This document shows, one piece after another, positions 25,700 to 33,915 of a stretch of 40,068 nucleotides of DNA. This DNA comes from an uncultured Clostridia bacterium. Lineage in GTDB: Bacteria; Bacillota; Clostridia; TANB77; CAG-508. The notes beneath the pieces were generated by a model. That model was not told the DNA's origin and made no database searches. It saw only the letters and a list, made by a program, of their open reading frames with translations. The first letter of the stretch is position 1; each line of letters opens with the position of its first letter. A program made the position numbers and the translations under genes. The stretch covers positions 1-40,068 of the forward strand of contig CANPZM010000012.1 in the NCBI GenBank assembly GCA_947589065.1. The letters are read 5' to 3'.

Positions 25700-26902
25700 T
25701 TATTTAATACTTTTTACTAATTTCTCAGTTTCTTTTGCTATCATAAGTTCCTCGTTTGTTGGTACAATATATACAGCTATTTTTGAATCTTCTGAACTTA
25801 TTTTAGCTTCTTGACCTCTAACTTTATTAGCCTCTTTATCTAATTTTACTCCTAAAAATTCTAGTTTTTTGCATATTTCTTCTCTAGACTCTATTCCATT
25901 TTCTCCTGTACCTGCAGTAAATGTTATAACATCAATTCCATTCATTGCTACAGCACATCTTGCAATATATGCTGCTACAAGATAATGATAATTGTCTAAA
26001 GCTAATTGTGCATTGTGATTATGTGAATTCCATGCTTCAGCTTCAATATCTCTTGCATCTGCTGAAATTTGAGATATTCCAAATAATCCTGATTCTTTAT
26101 TTAGCATAAAGTTCATTTGATCTGGTGTTAAGTTCTCTTTATTCATTAAAAATGTTAGGATTGATGGATCTAAGTCACCACTTCTTGATCCCATTGAAAT
26201 TCCTCCTAGTGGAGTTAATCCCATACTTGTTTCTACTGATTTACCATTTTGTATTGCGCATATGCTTGCACCTTGTCCTAAATGGCAATTAACTATTTTT
26301 AATTCTTCAATAGGCTTACCAATTATTTCTGCAACTCTTTTTGAGCAATATTCATGAGATGTTCCATGAAATCCATATTTTCTTAGTCCATATTTTTCAT
26401 AGTACTTATATGGTATTGGATAAATATATCTTTCTTCAGGAATTGTTTGATGGAATGCTGTATCAAATACTGCTACCATTGTTTTTCCTGGCATTACCTT
26501 TTTGCATGCTTCAATTCCTAATAATGTTGCTGGATTGTGTAATGGTGCTAATTCTGTACATTCATTTATTATTTTTATTACTTCATCAGTTATTACTACT
26601 GGTTTAACTACTTTTTCTCCTCCATGTACTGCTCTATGACCAATAGCGTCAATTTCGTCTAAGCTGTCAATTACTTTATATTCAGTCTTAGTTAATTGAT
26701 CTATCATAACTTGTATTGCAACTTCATGATTTGGTGCATAATGTCCAGTTACATGTTTTTCTCCATTAACTTTGTGTGTTAAAAATGACTGCATACTTCC
26801 TATTCTTTCGTAATATCCTTTTGCCATAAGTTCTCCACTTTCTGTGTCAATTAATTGATATTTTAGTGATGAGCTTCCACTATTAAGTACCAATATTTTC
26901 AT
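25700..26902 (-). CDS. ackA: Acetate kinase, first tandem copy
   Basis: 400 aa with the same complete set of motifs: LNSGSSSLKYQLID, HRAVHGGEK, FDTAFHQTIP, KYGFHGTSHEYCSKR, CHLGQGASICAIQNGKSVETSMG, SRSGDLDPS and FTAGTGEN. It differs from the downstream copy mainly in residues 255-320 and at the C-terminus. It follows pta by 76 bases, the usual pta-ackA order, and has GAGGAG before its start. Either copy could be the housekeeping acetate kinase; one may prefer propionate or butyrate, but sequence inspection cannot decide this. Confidence 0.95.
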   Translation of the reverse strand: MKILVLNSGSSSLKYQLIDTESGELMAKGYYERIGSMQSFLTHKVNGEKHVTGHYAPNHEVAIQVMIDQLTKTEYKVIDSLDEIDAIGHRAVHGGEKVVKPVVITDEVIKIINECTELAPLHNPATLLGIEACKKVMPGKTMVAVFDTAFHQTIPEERYIYPIPYKYYEKYGLRKYGFHGTSHEYCSKRVAEIIGKPIEELKIVNCHLGQGASICAIQNGKSVETSMGLTPLGGISMGSRSGDLDPSILTFLMNKENLTPDQMNFMLNKESGLFGISQISADARDIEAEAWNSHNHNAQLALDNYHYLVAAYIARCAVAMNGIDVITFTAGTGENGIESREEICKKLEFLGVKLDKEANKVRGQEAKISSEDSKIAVYIVPTNEELMIAKETEKLVKSIK

Positions 26903-26978
26903 TTTACCCTCCTCTGTGTTTGATTTCTACAAACAACTATTTTTATTTAAATTTTTATTTAAAACATTTTATATAAAA

Positions 26979-27977
26979 TTAATTATTCTGTGCTTGAACT
27001 GATGTTATGGCAATTACTCCTACAATATCATCACTACTACAGCCTCTTGATAAATCATTTACCGGTTTTGCAATACCTTGGCACAAAGGTCCATAAGCTT
27101 CTGCTTTTGCTAATCTTTGAACTAATTTATATCCAATATTTCCTGAATTTAAATCTGGGAATATTAATGTATTGCATTTTCCTGCGATTTCACTTTGTGG
27201 AGCTTTACTTTTTGCTATTTCTGGAATTATTGCAGCATCTAATTGTAATTCACCATCTGCTTTTATGTTTGGATAATTTTGTTTTAGTAAACGAGTTGCC
27301 TCTATTACTTTCTCAGTTAAATCTGATTTTGCACTACCATGAGTTGAATATGAAAGCATTCCAACTTTTGCTTCTTTTCCAACTAGCTGTTCAAAACTTT
27401 TAGCAGAAGATGCAGCAATTTCTGAAAGTTTTTCACTATCTGGATTTTCGTTTAATCCACTATCTGCAAATATAAATATTCCATTTTCTCCATATCCACA
27501 ATTAGGTACTACCATTAAGAAAAATGCAGAAACTAATTTTGTATCTGGTGCAGTCTTTAATATTTGTAATGCTGGTCTTAAAGTATCTGATGATGAATGT
27601 GCAGCACCTGAAACTAATCCGTCTGCATCTCCTGTTTTTACCATCATCATACCAAAATAAACTGGATCTTTTACTATTTGTTTAGCTTGTTCTTCTGTAA
27701 TTCCTTTATTTTTTCTTAATTCATAAAATATGTTTGCATATTTTTCATATTTTTCAGATGTATTGGGGTCTAATATCTCAATTCCTAAAATATCTATATT
27801 ATTTGTACTTGCCATATTTTCTACTTTTTCTTTATTTCCTATTAAAACTATTTTAGCAAAACCTTCTTTTTTAACTTTACTTGCCGCTTCTAAAACTCTT
27901 ATGTCTTCTGATTCTGGCAATACAACTGTTTTTATATTAGATTTTGCCTTATTTTTCATTGTTTCTATAAAATTCAT
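26979..27977 (-). CDS. pta: Phosphate acetyltransferase
   Basis: 332 aa, the short class I form without the DRTGG regulatory domain. Acetyl-CoA + Pi to acetyl phosphate + CoA. Seen: TVVLPESEDIRVLEAASK, the active-site region ADGLVSGAAHSSSDTLRPALQI, FADSGLNENP, MLSYSTHGSAKSD, the C-terminal LIFPDLNSGNIGYKLVQRLAKAEAYGP and RGCSSDDIVGV. An ATG four codons earlier abuts the ribosome site (AAAGGA), so the ATG at 27977 is the better start. It heads the operon pta-ackA-ackA-unknown, so the whole acetyl-CoA-to-acetate route is made from one promoter. Confidence 0.96.
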   Translation of the reverse strand: MNFIETMKNKAKSNIKTVVLPESEDIRVLEAASKVKKEGFAKIVLIGNKEKVENMASTNNIDILGIEILDPNTSEKYEKYANIFYELRKNKGITEEQAKQIVKDPVYFGMMMVKTGDADGLVSGAAHSSSDTLRPALQILKTAPDTKLVSAFFLMVVPNCGYGENGIFIFADSGLNENPDSEKLSEIAASSAKSFEQLVGKEAKVGMLSYSTHGSAKSDLTEKVIEATRLLKQNYPNIKADGELQLDAAIIPEIAKSKAPQSEIAGKCNTLIFPDLNSGNIGYKLVQRLAKAEAYGPLCQGIAKPVNDLSRGCSSDDIVGVIAITSVQAQNN

Positions 27978-28059
27978 AAAAATTACCATTCCTTTCCTAA
28001 AATATATTTGATTAAAACTTTTATTTTAGTCTTTTTTTCTAAAGAAATCGCTTGTGATG

Positions 28060-28088
28060 ATTATATAAAATTGATATCTTAAAGTCAA
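28060..28088 (-). promoter_or_regulatory. Predicted promoter of the pta-ackA-ackA operon
   Basis: Minus strand TTGACT, 17 nt, TATAAT, giving a leader of about 75 nt before pta. Confidence 0.7.
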
Positions 28089-28104
28089 TATACTGTTATT
28101 ATAC

Positions 28105-28133
28105 TTTATTTTTTTGTAGATTCATAATATAAT
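28105..28133 (+). promoter_or_regulatory. Promoter placing the start site at the rluA-type start codon
   Basis: A clear TATAAT at 28128-28133 ends six bases before the ATG at 28140, with a weak TTTATT at the -35 position. Transcription would begin at or next to the A of the ATG, and no ribosome binding site precedes it. Confidence 0.45.
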
Positions 28134-28139
28134 AATTTT

Positions 28140-29012
28140 ATGGAATTGAATTATATTGTAAAAAAATCGGATTTATCAATTAAACAAATTTTAAAAAATG
28201 AATTTTATATGTCAGAAAAATTTATAATAAAACTAAAAAGAAATATGTGTATTTTTGTAAACAATGTTTCTGTAAATATAGATTTTCCTGTGGTTGAACA
28301 CGATTGTTTAACTATAAAAGAAAATTTTGTCGAATCATCTTCTGGTATTATTCCAAATAGTAGTATTCCAGTTAATATTTTATTTGAAGATGAATTTTTA
28401 TTAATTTTAGATAAACCAGCTGGTATTGCTATTCATCCTTCTATGTTACATTATGATAATTCTTTAAGTAATGGAGTTCAATATTACTATAATTCTATTG
28501 GACTTAGGAAGAAAATTAGGCCAGTAAATCGTTTAGATAAAGATACATCTGGTATTGTAATCTTCGCCAAAAATGAATATATTCAAGAATGTTTAATTAG
28601 ACAAATGTCTAAAGATTTATTTATAAAAAAATATATTGCCATTTTAGATGGGATTTTAGAAAAAAAGTCTGGTACTATTAAAGCGCCTATTTCTCGAAAA
28701 AGTGATAGCATTATTGAAAGATGTGTATCTCAGAATGGTGATATGGCTATTACCCATTATAAAGTTTTAGCAGAATTTAAAAATTACAGTGAAGTTGAAT
28801 TTCAGCTTGAAACAGGTAGAACTCATCAAATTAGAGTTCATTCAAAGTATATTAATCATCCTATTTTAGGCGATTCATTATATGGTAATTCTAGTAACTT
28901 AATTAACAGGCAGGCTTTGCATGCTTATTATATTTCTTTTATTCATCCAATTACAAAACAGGTAAAAGAAATTTTTTGTGAATTGCCTCAAGATATGAAA
29001 AAATTATTATGA
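28140..29012 (+). CDS. RluA family pseudouridine synthase (RluD-like)
   Basis: 290 aa. Isomerises specific uridines in rRNA or tRNA to pseudouridine. Seen: an N-terminal S4-like region (about 10-60, LSIKQILKNEF, LKRNMCIFVNNV), FEDEFLLILDKPAGIAIHPS, the catalytic motif RPVNRLDKDTSGIVIFAKN with the invariant Asp at about 137, KKYIAIL, LETGRTHQIRVHSKYINHPILGDSLYG and the C-terminal HAYYISFIHP. All family motifs are present. The frame starts directly behind a -10 box without a Shine-Dalgarno sequence, suggesting a leaderless message. The exact target uridine cannot be told. A repeat copy and a terminator follow. Confidence 0.92.
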   Translation: MELNYIVKKSDLSIKQILKNEFYMSEKFIIKLKRNMCIFVNNVSVNIDFPVVEHDCLTIKENFVESSSGIIPNSSIPVNILFEDEFLLILDKPAGIAIHPSMLHYDNSLSNGVQYYYNSIGLRKKIRPVNRLDKDTSGIVIFAKNEYIQECLIRQMSKDLFIKKYIAILDGILEKKSGTIKAPISRKSDSIIERCVSQNGDMAITHYKVLAEFKNYSEVEFQLETGRTHQIRVHSKYINHPILGDSLYGNSSNLINRQALHAYYISFIHPITKQVKEIFCELPQDMKKLL

Positions 29013-29020
29013 ATTAGTAA

Positions 29021-29095
29021 TAAAATTGTACAACAATTTTTCTGTGAAATGCTTTATATAATAGGAAATTCAGAGAACTTTCCTATTATACAAAA
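29021..29095. repeat. Two-hairpin intergenic repeat, copy 3
   Basis: Hairpin AAAATTGT-ACA-ACAATTTT, linker CTGTGAAATGCTT, and a second hairpin with ATAATAGG pairing with CCTATTAT and TTC-AGA-GAA at the tip. The stem bases differ from copies 1 and 2 but remain paired. It lies between two convergent genes, next to a terminator. Confidence 0.85.
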
Positions 29096-29133
29096 ATAAG
29101 ACTTACAATCGATTTGTAAGCCTTATTATTTTT
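29095..29133. terminator. Bidirectional terminator between rluA-type gene and nrdD homologue
   Basis: AATAAG-A-CTTACAA pairing with TTGTAAG-C-CTTATT (one A/C mismatch), A-rich before and ATTTTT after. Confidence 0.8.
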
Positions 29134-29145
29134 ACATTTATAATT

Positions 29146-31290
29146 TTAATTTATGACTAATTTTCCAAGTCCAATTCCCGCTTCTTTCATTTGTCTTATT
29201 GTTTTTTCAAATGTTTCTGCATTGCCTTGTGCTTTTATTCCTAATTCAATTTTGGTAAAATGCCCACCATTTGTAAGTTCATGATATTTTGATTCTATTT
29301 CTAGTTGATCTTTTATTGATATATTATATTCTTCTGGTAAAGAAAAACCATCTGTGTATTTTTCTTTATCCGTTATGCCTTTATATTTCCCGTAAATTGA
29401 CTTATCAATGCTCATAAAATATTCAATTGCATCTTTTTCATGAGTTTCATAAAGCACAAAATTTAACATACTATTTTCTGTATATTCGTTGATCTTATCT
29501 CTCATATGTTTAATTATTTCTAATCCTAATTTTTGAGATTCTGCTGATTCTCCATGATGTTTTCCTGTTAGTGCTTTTAAGCATTCTGCTAATCCTGCAA
29601 ATCCAATTGCTAATGTTCCATGTTTATTTACTCTTCTTAATCTATCTGCTGGTTTTAATTTTTCACTATCTAGCCATATTCCTTGTCCTATTAAAAAAGG
29701 AAAATTATAAACCCTTTTATCTGCTTGGAATTCATATCTATCTAGTAACATTTCTTTTGCCTTTTCCATTCTTTCGTCTAAATCATTATAAAATTCTTTC
29801 ATATTAACTTTATCATTTTTTAAAATTCCATGTTTTAATCCTAATCTAGGTAAATTGATAGTTACTGTTGATATATTTCCTCTACTTGTTGAACTTGATT
29901 TTGATTTATCAACTATGTTCTCAAAAACTCTTATTGAATTTCCCATATATGCTACTTCAGTATCTCTATCATTTTTTAAATAATCTTTTTTATTAAATTC
30001 TGTATCCAAAAAAGAAAATGTAATTAATTGTTTTTCTGAATCAACTTTACATGCTAGTTGAAATAAATCATAGTTTGGATCTTTTTTATCATAGTTTATA
30101 TTTTCTTTTACCTTAAATATTGTATGTGGATATATTGGCTTTTGGTTTTTACCTATTCCCGCTTCTAATGCAGTTAAAAAGTTTTTTGTAATCATTCTAC
30201 CTTCAGGAGTTGTATCTGTTCCTAAATTAATTGTAGAATTTGGTAAAGTTGCTCCTGCTCTTGATCTCATAGTATTTAAGTTATGGATAAAAGCTTCCAT
30301 TGCTTGGTATACAATTTTTTCAGTTTTTTTCAAAGCTTTTTCATAAGATATTCTAAATAATCTTTTTAATTGTTCTGAATCTCTACAGTATGCATCAAAA
30401 ATTGATACATCAAATTTAATTGTAGTTATTTTTTCTATTTCTCTTTCCATTCCATTAACTGCTGCAAATATTCCAAAATCTGTATAGTCTAAATAATCAT
30501 ATACAGTTTGTTTAAATTCTTTTTTAAATGTTTTTACAACACCTGGTGCAAAATAATAATCAAAATGTGGTATACTTTGCCCTCCATGTTGGTCATTTTG
30601 ATTAGCTTGGATTGCAATTGCAGTTAAAATTGAATATGTCATTATGTTATTTGGTTCTCTAAGATATCCATCACCAGTTGAAAAACCTTCATTAAATAAT
30701 TTATCTAAATCTATGTGACATGATGTAGTTGTGCCCATTGGATAATAATCCAAATCATGTATGTAATATTCTCCACTTTCATGTGAATCAACATATTTTC
30801 TTTTTATTAGATATGCTTTTGAAAATTCATTAGATAAGGTTTGACCATAACTTAGCATTGTTCCCATTGCTGTTGCAATTTCTCCTTCGTGTGTTTGAGA
30901 ACTCATTCCTAAATTTTCTATTGCTTTTACAAATTTATGTTGCTTTTTTTCATCAAAAAATAGTTTTCTAGATTGATTTCTTCTTTCTCTGTATGTTGAA
31001 AATGATTCATAAACATCTTCATATTTTTCTTCTTTTAATGACATTTCTATCATATCTTGAATTTCTTCTATTTTTATTTTTTCAGGTTTCAATTCCTCTA
31101 TTTTAGTTAAAACTTTATTAAGTATTTTATTTGTATCTTTTTCTGTATATTTATTTTCTCCATTATCTAATTTTATACTATCAAAGCCTTTTTTAATTGC
31201 CAAGGCAATTTTAGCTCTATTGAACTCTACTTTTTTTCCATCTCTTTTTACTACAATTATTTTTCCAGAATTAATTAATTCAAATTCCAT
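29146..31290 (-). CDS. nrdD: NrdD homologue lacking radical-site residues (probable pseudoenzyme)
   Basis: 714 aa from the ATG at 31290 (AGAGGT behind it). Residues about 10-105 form an ATP-cone (VVKRDGKKVEFNRAKIALAIKK). The body follows class III anaerobic ribonucleotide reductase: TTTSCHIDLDKLFNEGFSTGDGYLREPNNI with the first conserved Cys at 191, QNDQHGGQSIPHFDYYFAPG, INLGTDTTPEGR, KDPNYDLFQLACK, SRGNISTVTINLPRLG. Two things are wrong for an active enzyme. Where the family has MGCRTR, with the thiyl-radical Cys, this protein has MGNSIR (Asn451). And the frame ends at GIGLGKLVIN, where family members continue into the four-Cys zinc site and the glycyl-radical loop. The frame is otherwise long and clean. 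No NrdG activase gene is in the window. It may be a regulatory or degenerate paralogue of a complete NrdD elsewhere. Confidence 0.85.
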   Translation of the reverse strand: MEFELINSGKIIVVKRDGKKVEFNRAKIALAIKKGFDSIKLDNGENKYTEKDTNKILNKVLTKIEELKPEKIKIEEIQDMIEMSLKEEKYEDVYESFSTYRERRNQSRKLFFDEKKQHKFVKAIENLGMSSQTHEGEIATAMGTMLSYGQTLSNEFSKAYLIKRKYVDSHESGEYYIHDLDYYPMGTTTSCHIDLDKLFNEGFSTGDGYLREPNNIMTYSILTAIAIQANQNDQHGGQSIPHFDYYFAPGVVKTFKKEFKQTVYDYLDYTDFGIFAAVNGMEREIEKITTIKFDVSIFDAYCRDSEQLKRLFRISYEKALKKTEKIVYQAMEAFIHNLNTMRSRAGATLPNSTINLGTDTTPEGRMITKNFLTALEAGIGKNQKPIYPHTIFKVKENINYDKKDPNYDLFQLACKVDSEKQLITFSFLDTEFNKKDYLKNDRDTEVAYMGNSIRVFENIVDKSKSSSTSRGNISTVTINLPRLGLKHGILKNDKVNMKEFYNDLDERMEKAKEMLLDRYEFQADKRVYNFPFLIGQGIWLDSEKLKPADRLRRVNKHGTLAIGFAGLAECLKALTGKHHGESAESQKLGLEIIKHMRDKINEYTENSMLNFVLYETHEKDAIEYFMSIDKSIYGKYKGITDKEKYTDGFSLPEEYNISIKDQLEIESKYHELTNGGHFTKIELGIKAQGNAETFEKTIRQMKEAGIGLGKLVIN

Positions 31291-31370
31291 ATATTTACCT
31301 CTCTTTACTTTATATGAATTATATATTTCATCAATTTCAATGTCAATAATTATCATAAAAGCATTAATTT

Positions 31371-31403
31371 ATAAAAGAGCTATTAATATGAATAGCTCTT
31401 TAT
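31371..31403 (-). terminator. Terminator of the acyl-CoA ligase gene
   Basis: 11-bp perfect stem AAAGAGCTATT/AATAGCTCTTT directly after the ligase stop, separating it from the nrdD homologue. Confidence 0.75.
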
Positions 31404-31405
31404 AT

Positions 31406-33118
31406 CTATTTATCCTCTTTTTCAATCTTTTTTATTTCTTCAAATCTTTTAATTTTTGCAGTTGTTGTTTTTATCATTTCTTCATCAGTAATAATTAAAT
31501 TCTTCACATGCTTATATGTTGGCATAGTCTTATTTATTTCTTTAATATCTTTCCATATTATTTGTTTAATCTCTTCTTCAGATTTATTTGGATAATTTTT
31601 ATTTATATATTCTTTGTCATATACTATTTTTACAGAAACTAATAAATCATTGTTTTTCTCTTTTCCATATACCATACATTCTGATACATATGGTAAATTT
31701 CCTATTAGAGTTTCAATTTCCTCTGGATAAATATTTTTTCCATTTTTTAATACTATTACATTTTTTTCTCTACCTGTTATAAATATAAAACCTTCATTAT
31801 CAATATAAGCTAAATCACCTGTATGGAACCATCCATCTTTTATAACTTTCTTTGTTTCTTCTTCATTTTCATAATATCCTAACATTACATTTGGACCTTT
31901 AGCTACAATTTCTCCTATTCCTTGTTCATTAGGATTATCTATTTTTATTTCAACTCCAGGCATAGGTAGACCAGTTGAACCTGTTTTACATGCTCTTATG
32001 CTTTCTGCTGCTAATACTGGTGATGTTTCAGTTAGTCCATATCCTTGGATAACAGACATTCCAAAATCTTTAAGTCCATCTACAACTTTTGGATCTAATG
32101 ATGATGCTCCACTTATTACTGAACGAATTTTTCCACCTAATTTATCATAAATTTCTTTAAAAATTTTTCTTCTTATATCTATTCCAAATTTTAATAAAAA
32201 CTTACTTAATTTAATTCCAAATTTTACTTTTTTAGTTTGACCAGTCTTTTCAATTTCTTGCCAAATTTTTTTATATATTGATTCAATTAAAAGTGGAACA
32301 CAAACAAAAGTTGAAACATGATACTCTACTAAATTTTTTTGAACATGTCTTAATCCATCGCAAAATACATTGGTTGCTCCTTTACTCAAGAACATTAATA
32401 TTCCTGTGCATCCAAATGTATGATGAAATGGTAAAAATGCTATATTAGTATCTGTTGAACGTATATCCTCTGCTTTGTTCATTGCATATATATTTGATGC
32501 TATATTTCTGTGAGATAACATTACTGCTTTAGCTGCTGATGTTGTTCCTGATGTAAATAATAATATGCTCATTGCATCACTATCTATTTTAGCATCAATA
32601 AATTCTCTGTTATTCTTTACTAGTTCTTTTCCTTCATCAATTAATTTATTAATTGATAAGTATTGTTTGTTTTCATCCATACATATAAATTGTGTTAATT
32701 GTGTTTTTCCTTCATTTTTTAATTTATTTATAGTATCTATATATGATTCTTCAAAAATAATGCAATCTGCTTTACTTTTAATAATAGAGCTTTCAATTTC
32801 TTGTTCAGTTAGTCCTTTATCAAGTGGAACTACAACTCCAGTCCCATTAACAATTGCTAAATATGATAATATCCATTCATATCTATTTTTTCCAATTATA
32901 GCTATTCTTTTTCCTTTTAATCCAATTGATATTAATTTTGTTCCTAAAGCATCTATGTCTTCATCAAATTCTTTATATGTTATATTTTTATATTTTCCCT
33001 CTTCTTCTTTTATTATAAAAGCATTATTATTTGGATATTTTTCCACAGAATTTTTTATAACTCCTTTTAAGTTTTCAAATTCTGTTGCTTCAAATATGTC
33101 CATTCTTTTATCTATCAT
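31406..33118 (-). CDS. AMP-dependent acyl-CoA synthetase (long-chain type)
   Basis: 570 aa ANL superfamily ligase. Activates a carboxylic acid, probably a fatty acid, to acyl-AMP and then acyl-CoA. Seen: P-loop-like ILLFTSGTTSAAKAVMLSHRNI (about 189-210), HHTFGCTGILMFLSKGAT, the YGLTETSPVLAAES motif around 359, the WFHTGDLAYIDNEGFIFITGREKNVIVLKNGKNIYPEEIE hinge region, and a C-terminal Lys in TTAKIKR. The core motif has TSGTTSAAKA where TSGTTGxxKG is usual, a mild deviation also found in Clostridial relatives. The start is behind GAGGAG. It diverges from the DUF1836 gene, with a palindromic operator candidate between the two. Exact substrate unknown. Confidence 0.88.
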   Translation of the reverse strand: MIDKRMDIFEATEFENLKGVIKNSVEKYPNNNAFIIKEEEGKYKNITYKEFDEDIDALGTKLISIGLKGKRIAIIGKNRYEWILSYLAIVNGTGVVVPLDKGLTEQEIESSIIKSKADCIIFEESYIDTINKLKNEGKTQLTQFICMDENKQYLSINKLIDEGKELVKNNREFIDAKIDSDAMSILLFTSGTTSAAKAVMLSHRNIASNIYAMNKAEDIRSTDTNIAFLPFHHTFGCTGILMFLSKGATNVFCDGLRHVQKNLVEYHVSTFVCVPLLIESIYKKIWQEIEKTGQTKKVKFGIKLSKFLLKFGIDIRRKIFKEIYDKLGGKIRSVISGASSLDPKVVDGLKDFGMSVIQGYGLTETSPVLAAESIRACKTGSTGLPMPGVEIKIDNPNEQGIGEIVAKGPNVMLGYYENEEETKKVIKDGWFHTGDLAYIDNEGFIFITGREKNVIVLKNGKNIYPEEIETLIGNLPYVSECMVYGKEKNNDLLVSVKIVYDKEYINKNYPNKSEEEIKQIIWKDIKEINKTMPTYKHVKNLIITDEEMIKTTTAKIKRFEEIKKIEKEDK

Positions 33119-33135
33119 ATTTATTTCTCCTCGTT

Positions 33136-33156
33136 ATCTAGTATATGTTACTAGAT
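33136..33156. promoter_or_regulatory. Palindromic operator candidate
   Basis: ATCTAGT-N7-ACTAGAT, perfect 7+7 inverted repeat, placed just downstream of the ligase -10 box and upstream of its ribosome site. This is a typical repressor position; the divergent DUF1836 (MerR-like) protein is one possible regulator. Confidence 0.45.
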
Positions 33157-33181
33157 TATCATATATGTCTAATTCTGTCAA
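33155..33181 (-). promoter_or_regulatory. Predicted promoter of the acyl-CoA ligase gene
   Basis: Minus strand TTGACA, 15 nt, GATAAT. Short spacer, but the TG before GATAAT could act as an extended -10. Confidence 0.4.
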
Positions 33182-33184
33182 TGA

Positions 33185-33213
33185 TTGACTAATATCTTAC
33201 TATGTGGTATTAT
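33185..33213 (+). promoter_or_regulatory. Predicted promoter of the DUF1836 gene
   Basis: TTGACT, 17 nt, TATTAT. Its -35 box lies four bases from the -35 box of the divergent ligase promoter, so the two promoters stand back to back. Confidence 0.6.
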
Positions 33214-33236
33214 AATAATTATGAAAGGGGCTATTT

Positions 33237-33782
33237 ATGAGTAAAAAAGAAGATTTAAAATGTTCAAAACAAAAGAAAATAGTAAATTTTCATATTCCTA
33301 GATATCAAGAGCTACCTAAGATTGACATATATCTTGACCAATTAGTTACATATTTAGAGGAATATTTAAATCCTTATATTGGATCTGAAGAAAATCCTGT
33401 TATAACTAAAACTATGATTAACAACTATGTTAAGCAGCAAGTAATACCTGCACCTGAAAAGAAAAAATATAATAGAGATCATATTGCTTGTTTATTTGTA
33501 ATTTGTGTTTTAAAACAAGTTTATAGTATCAATAATATATCTGCTTTAATTGATTTTGCTGGTAAAACTACAAGATTAGTTTTAGCATATAATCAGTTTT
33601 GCTCTGAGGTCGAAAATGCTGTTTTAGCTGTATTTAATGGTGAGGACTACGAAATACCTCCAGATATTTCTCTTGAACATAAGCTTTTAAAAAGTGTAAT
33701 TTTGTCTTTTGCTCATAAGTTATATGTAGAAAGAAATTTTTTGGAAAAAGTTGATAATTCGGAAAAAAATGAGAAGAAATAA
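33237..33782 (+). CDS. DUF1836 family protein, probable DNA-binding regulator
   Basis: 181 aa. DUF1836 proteins are found in Firmicutes and have a MerR-like winged-helix N-terminal half. Seen: FHIPRYQELPKIDIYLDQLVTYLEEYLNPYI, then TKTMINNYVKQQVIPAPEKKKYNRDHIACLFVICVLKQVYSI, the characteristic core at about residues 58-100, and a helical C-terminal half that ends in a charged tail. The start is behind AAAGGGG. It is divergent from the acyl-CoA ligase gene, so it may regulate that gene or itself through the palindrome between them (inference). Its ligand is unknown. Confidence 0.85.
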   Translation: MSKKEDLKCSKQKKIVNFHIPRYQELPKIDIYLDQLVTYLEEYLNPYIGSEENPVITKTMINNYVKQQVIPAPEKKKYNRDHIACLFVICVLKQVYSINNISALIDFAGKTTRLVLAYNQFCSEVENAVLAVFNGEDYEIPPDISLEHKLLKSVILSFAHKLYVERNFLEKVDNSEKNEKK

Positions 33783-33872
33783 TTAAATATATATAAATTA
33801 ATTTTTTTGTAATACTATGAAATTTTTATTATATTAGTATTAAAATTTTATTTTGTTAAAAAATTAAAATAC

Positions 33873-33907
33873 AAGGCACAGAATTTTTTGAAATAATTCT
33901 GTGCCTT
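33873..33907 (-). terminator. Terminator of the 123-aa orphan gene
   Basis: 13-bp perfect stem (AAGGCACAGAATT pairing with AATTCTGTGCCTT), followed on the minus strand by a T-rich tract. Confidence 0.85.
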
Positions 33908-33915
33908 ACTGGTTA

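Noticed and set aside
576..32000. Many plus-strand frames opposite pyk, recA, ackA, pta, nrdD and the ligase.
   Set aside because: They are Leu/Ile/Ser-rich shadows of the minus-strand genes, with no ribosome sites and no family resemblance.
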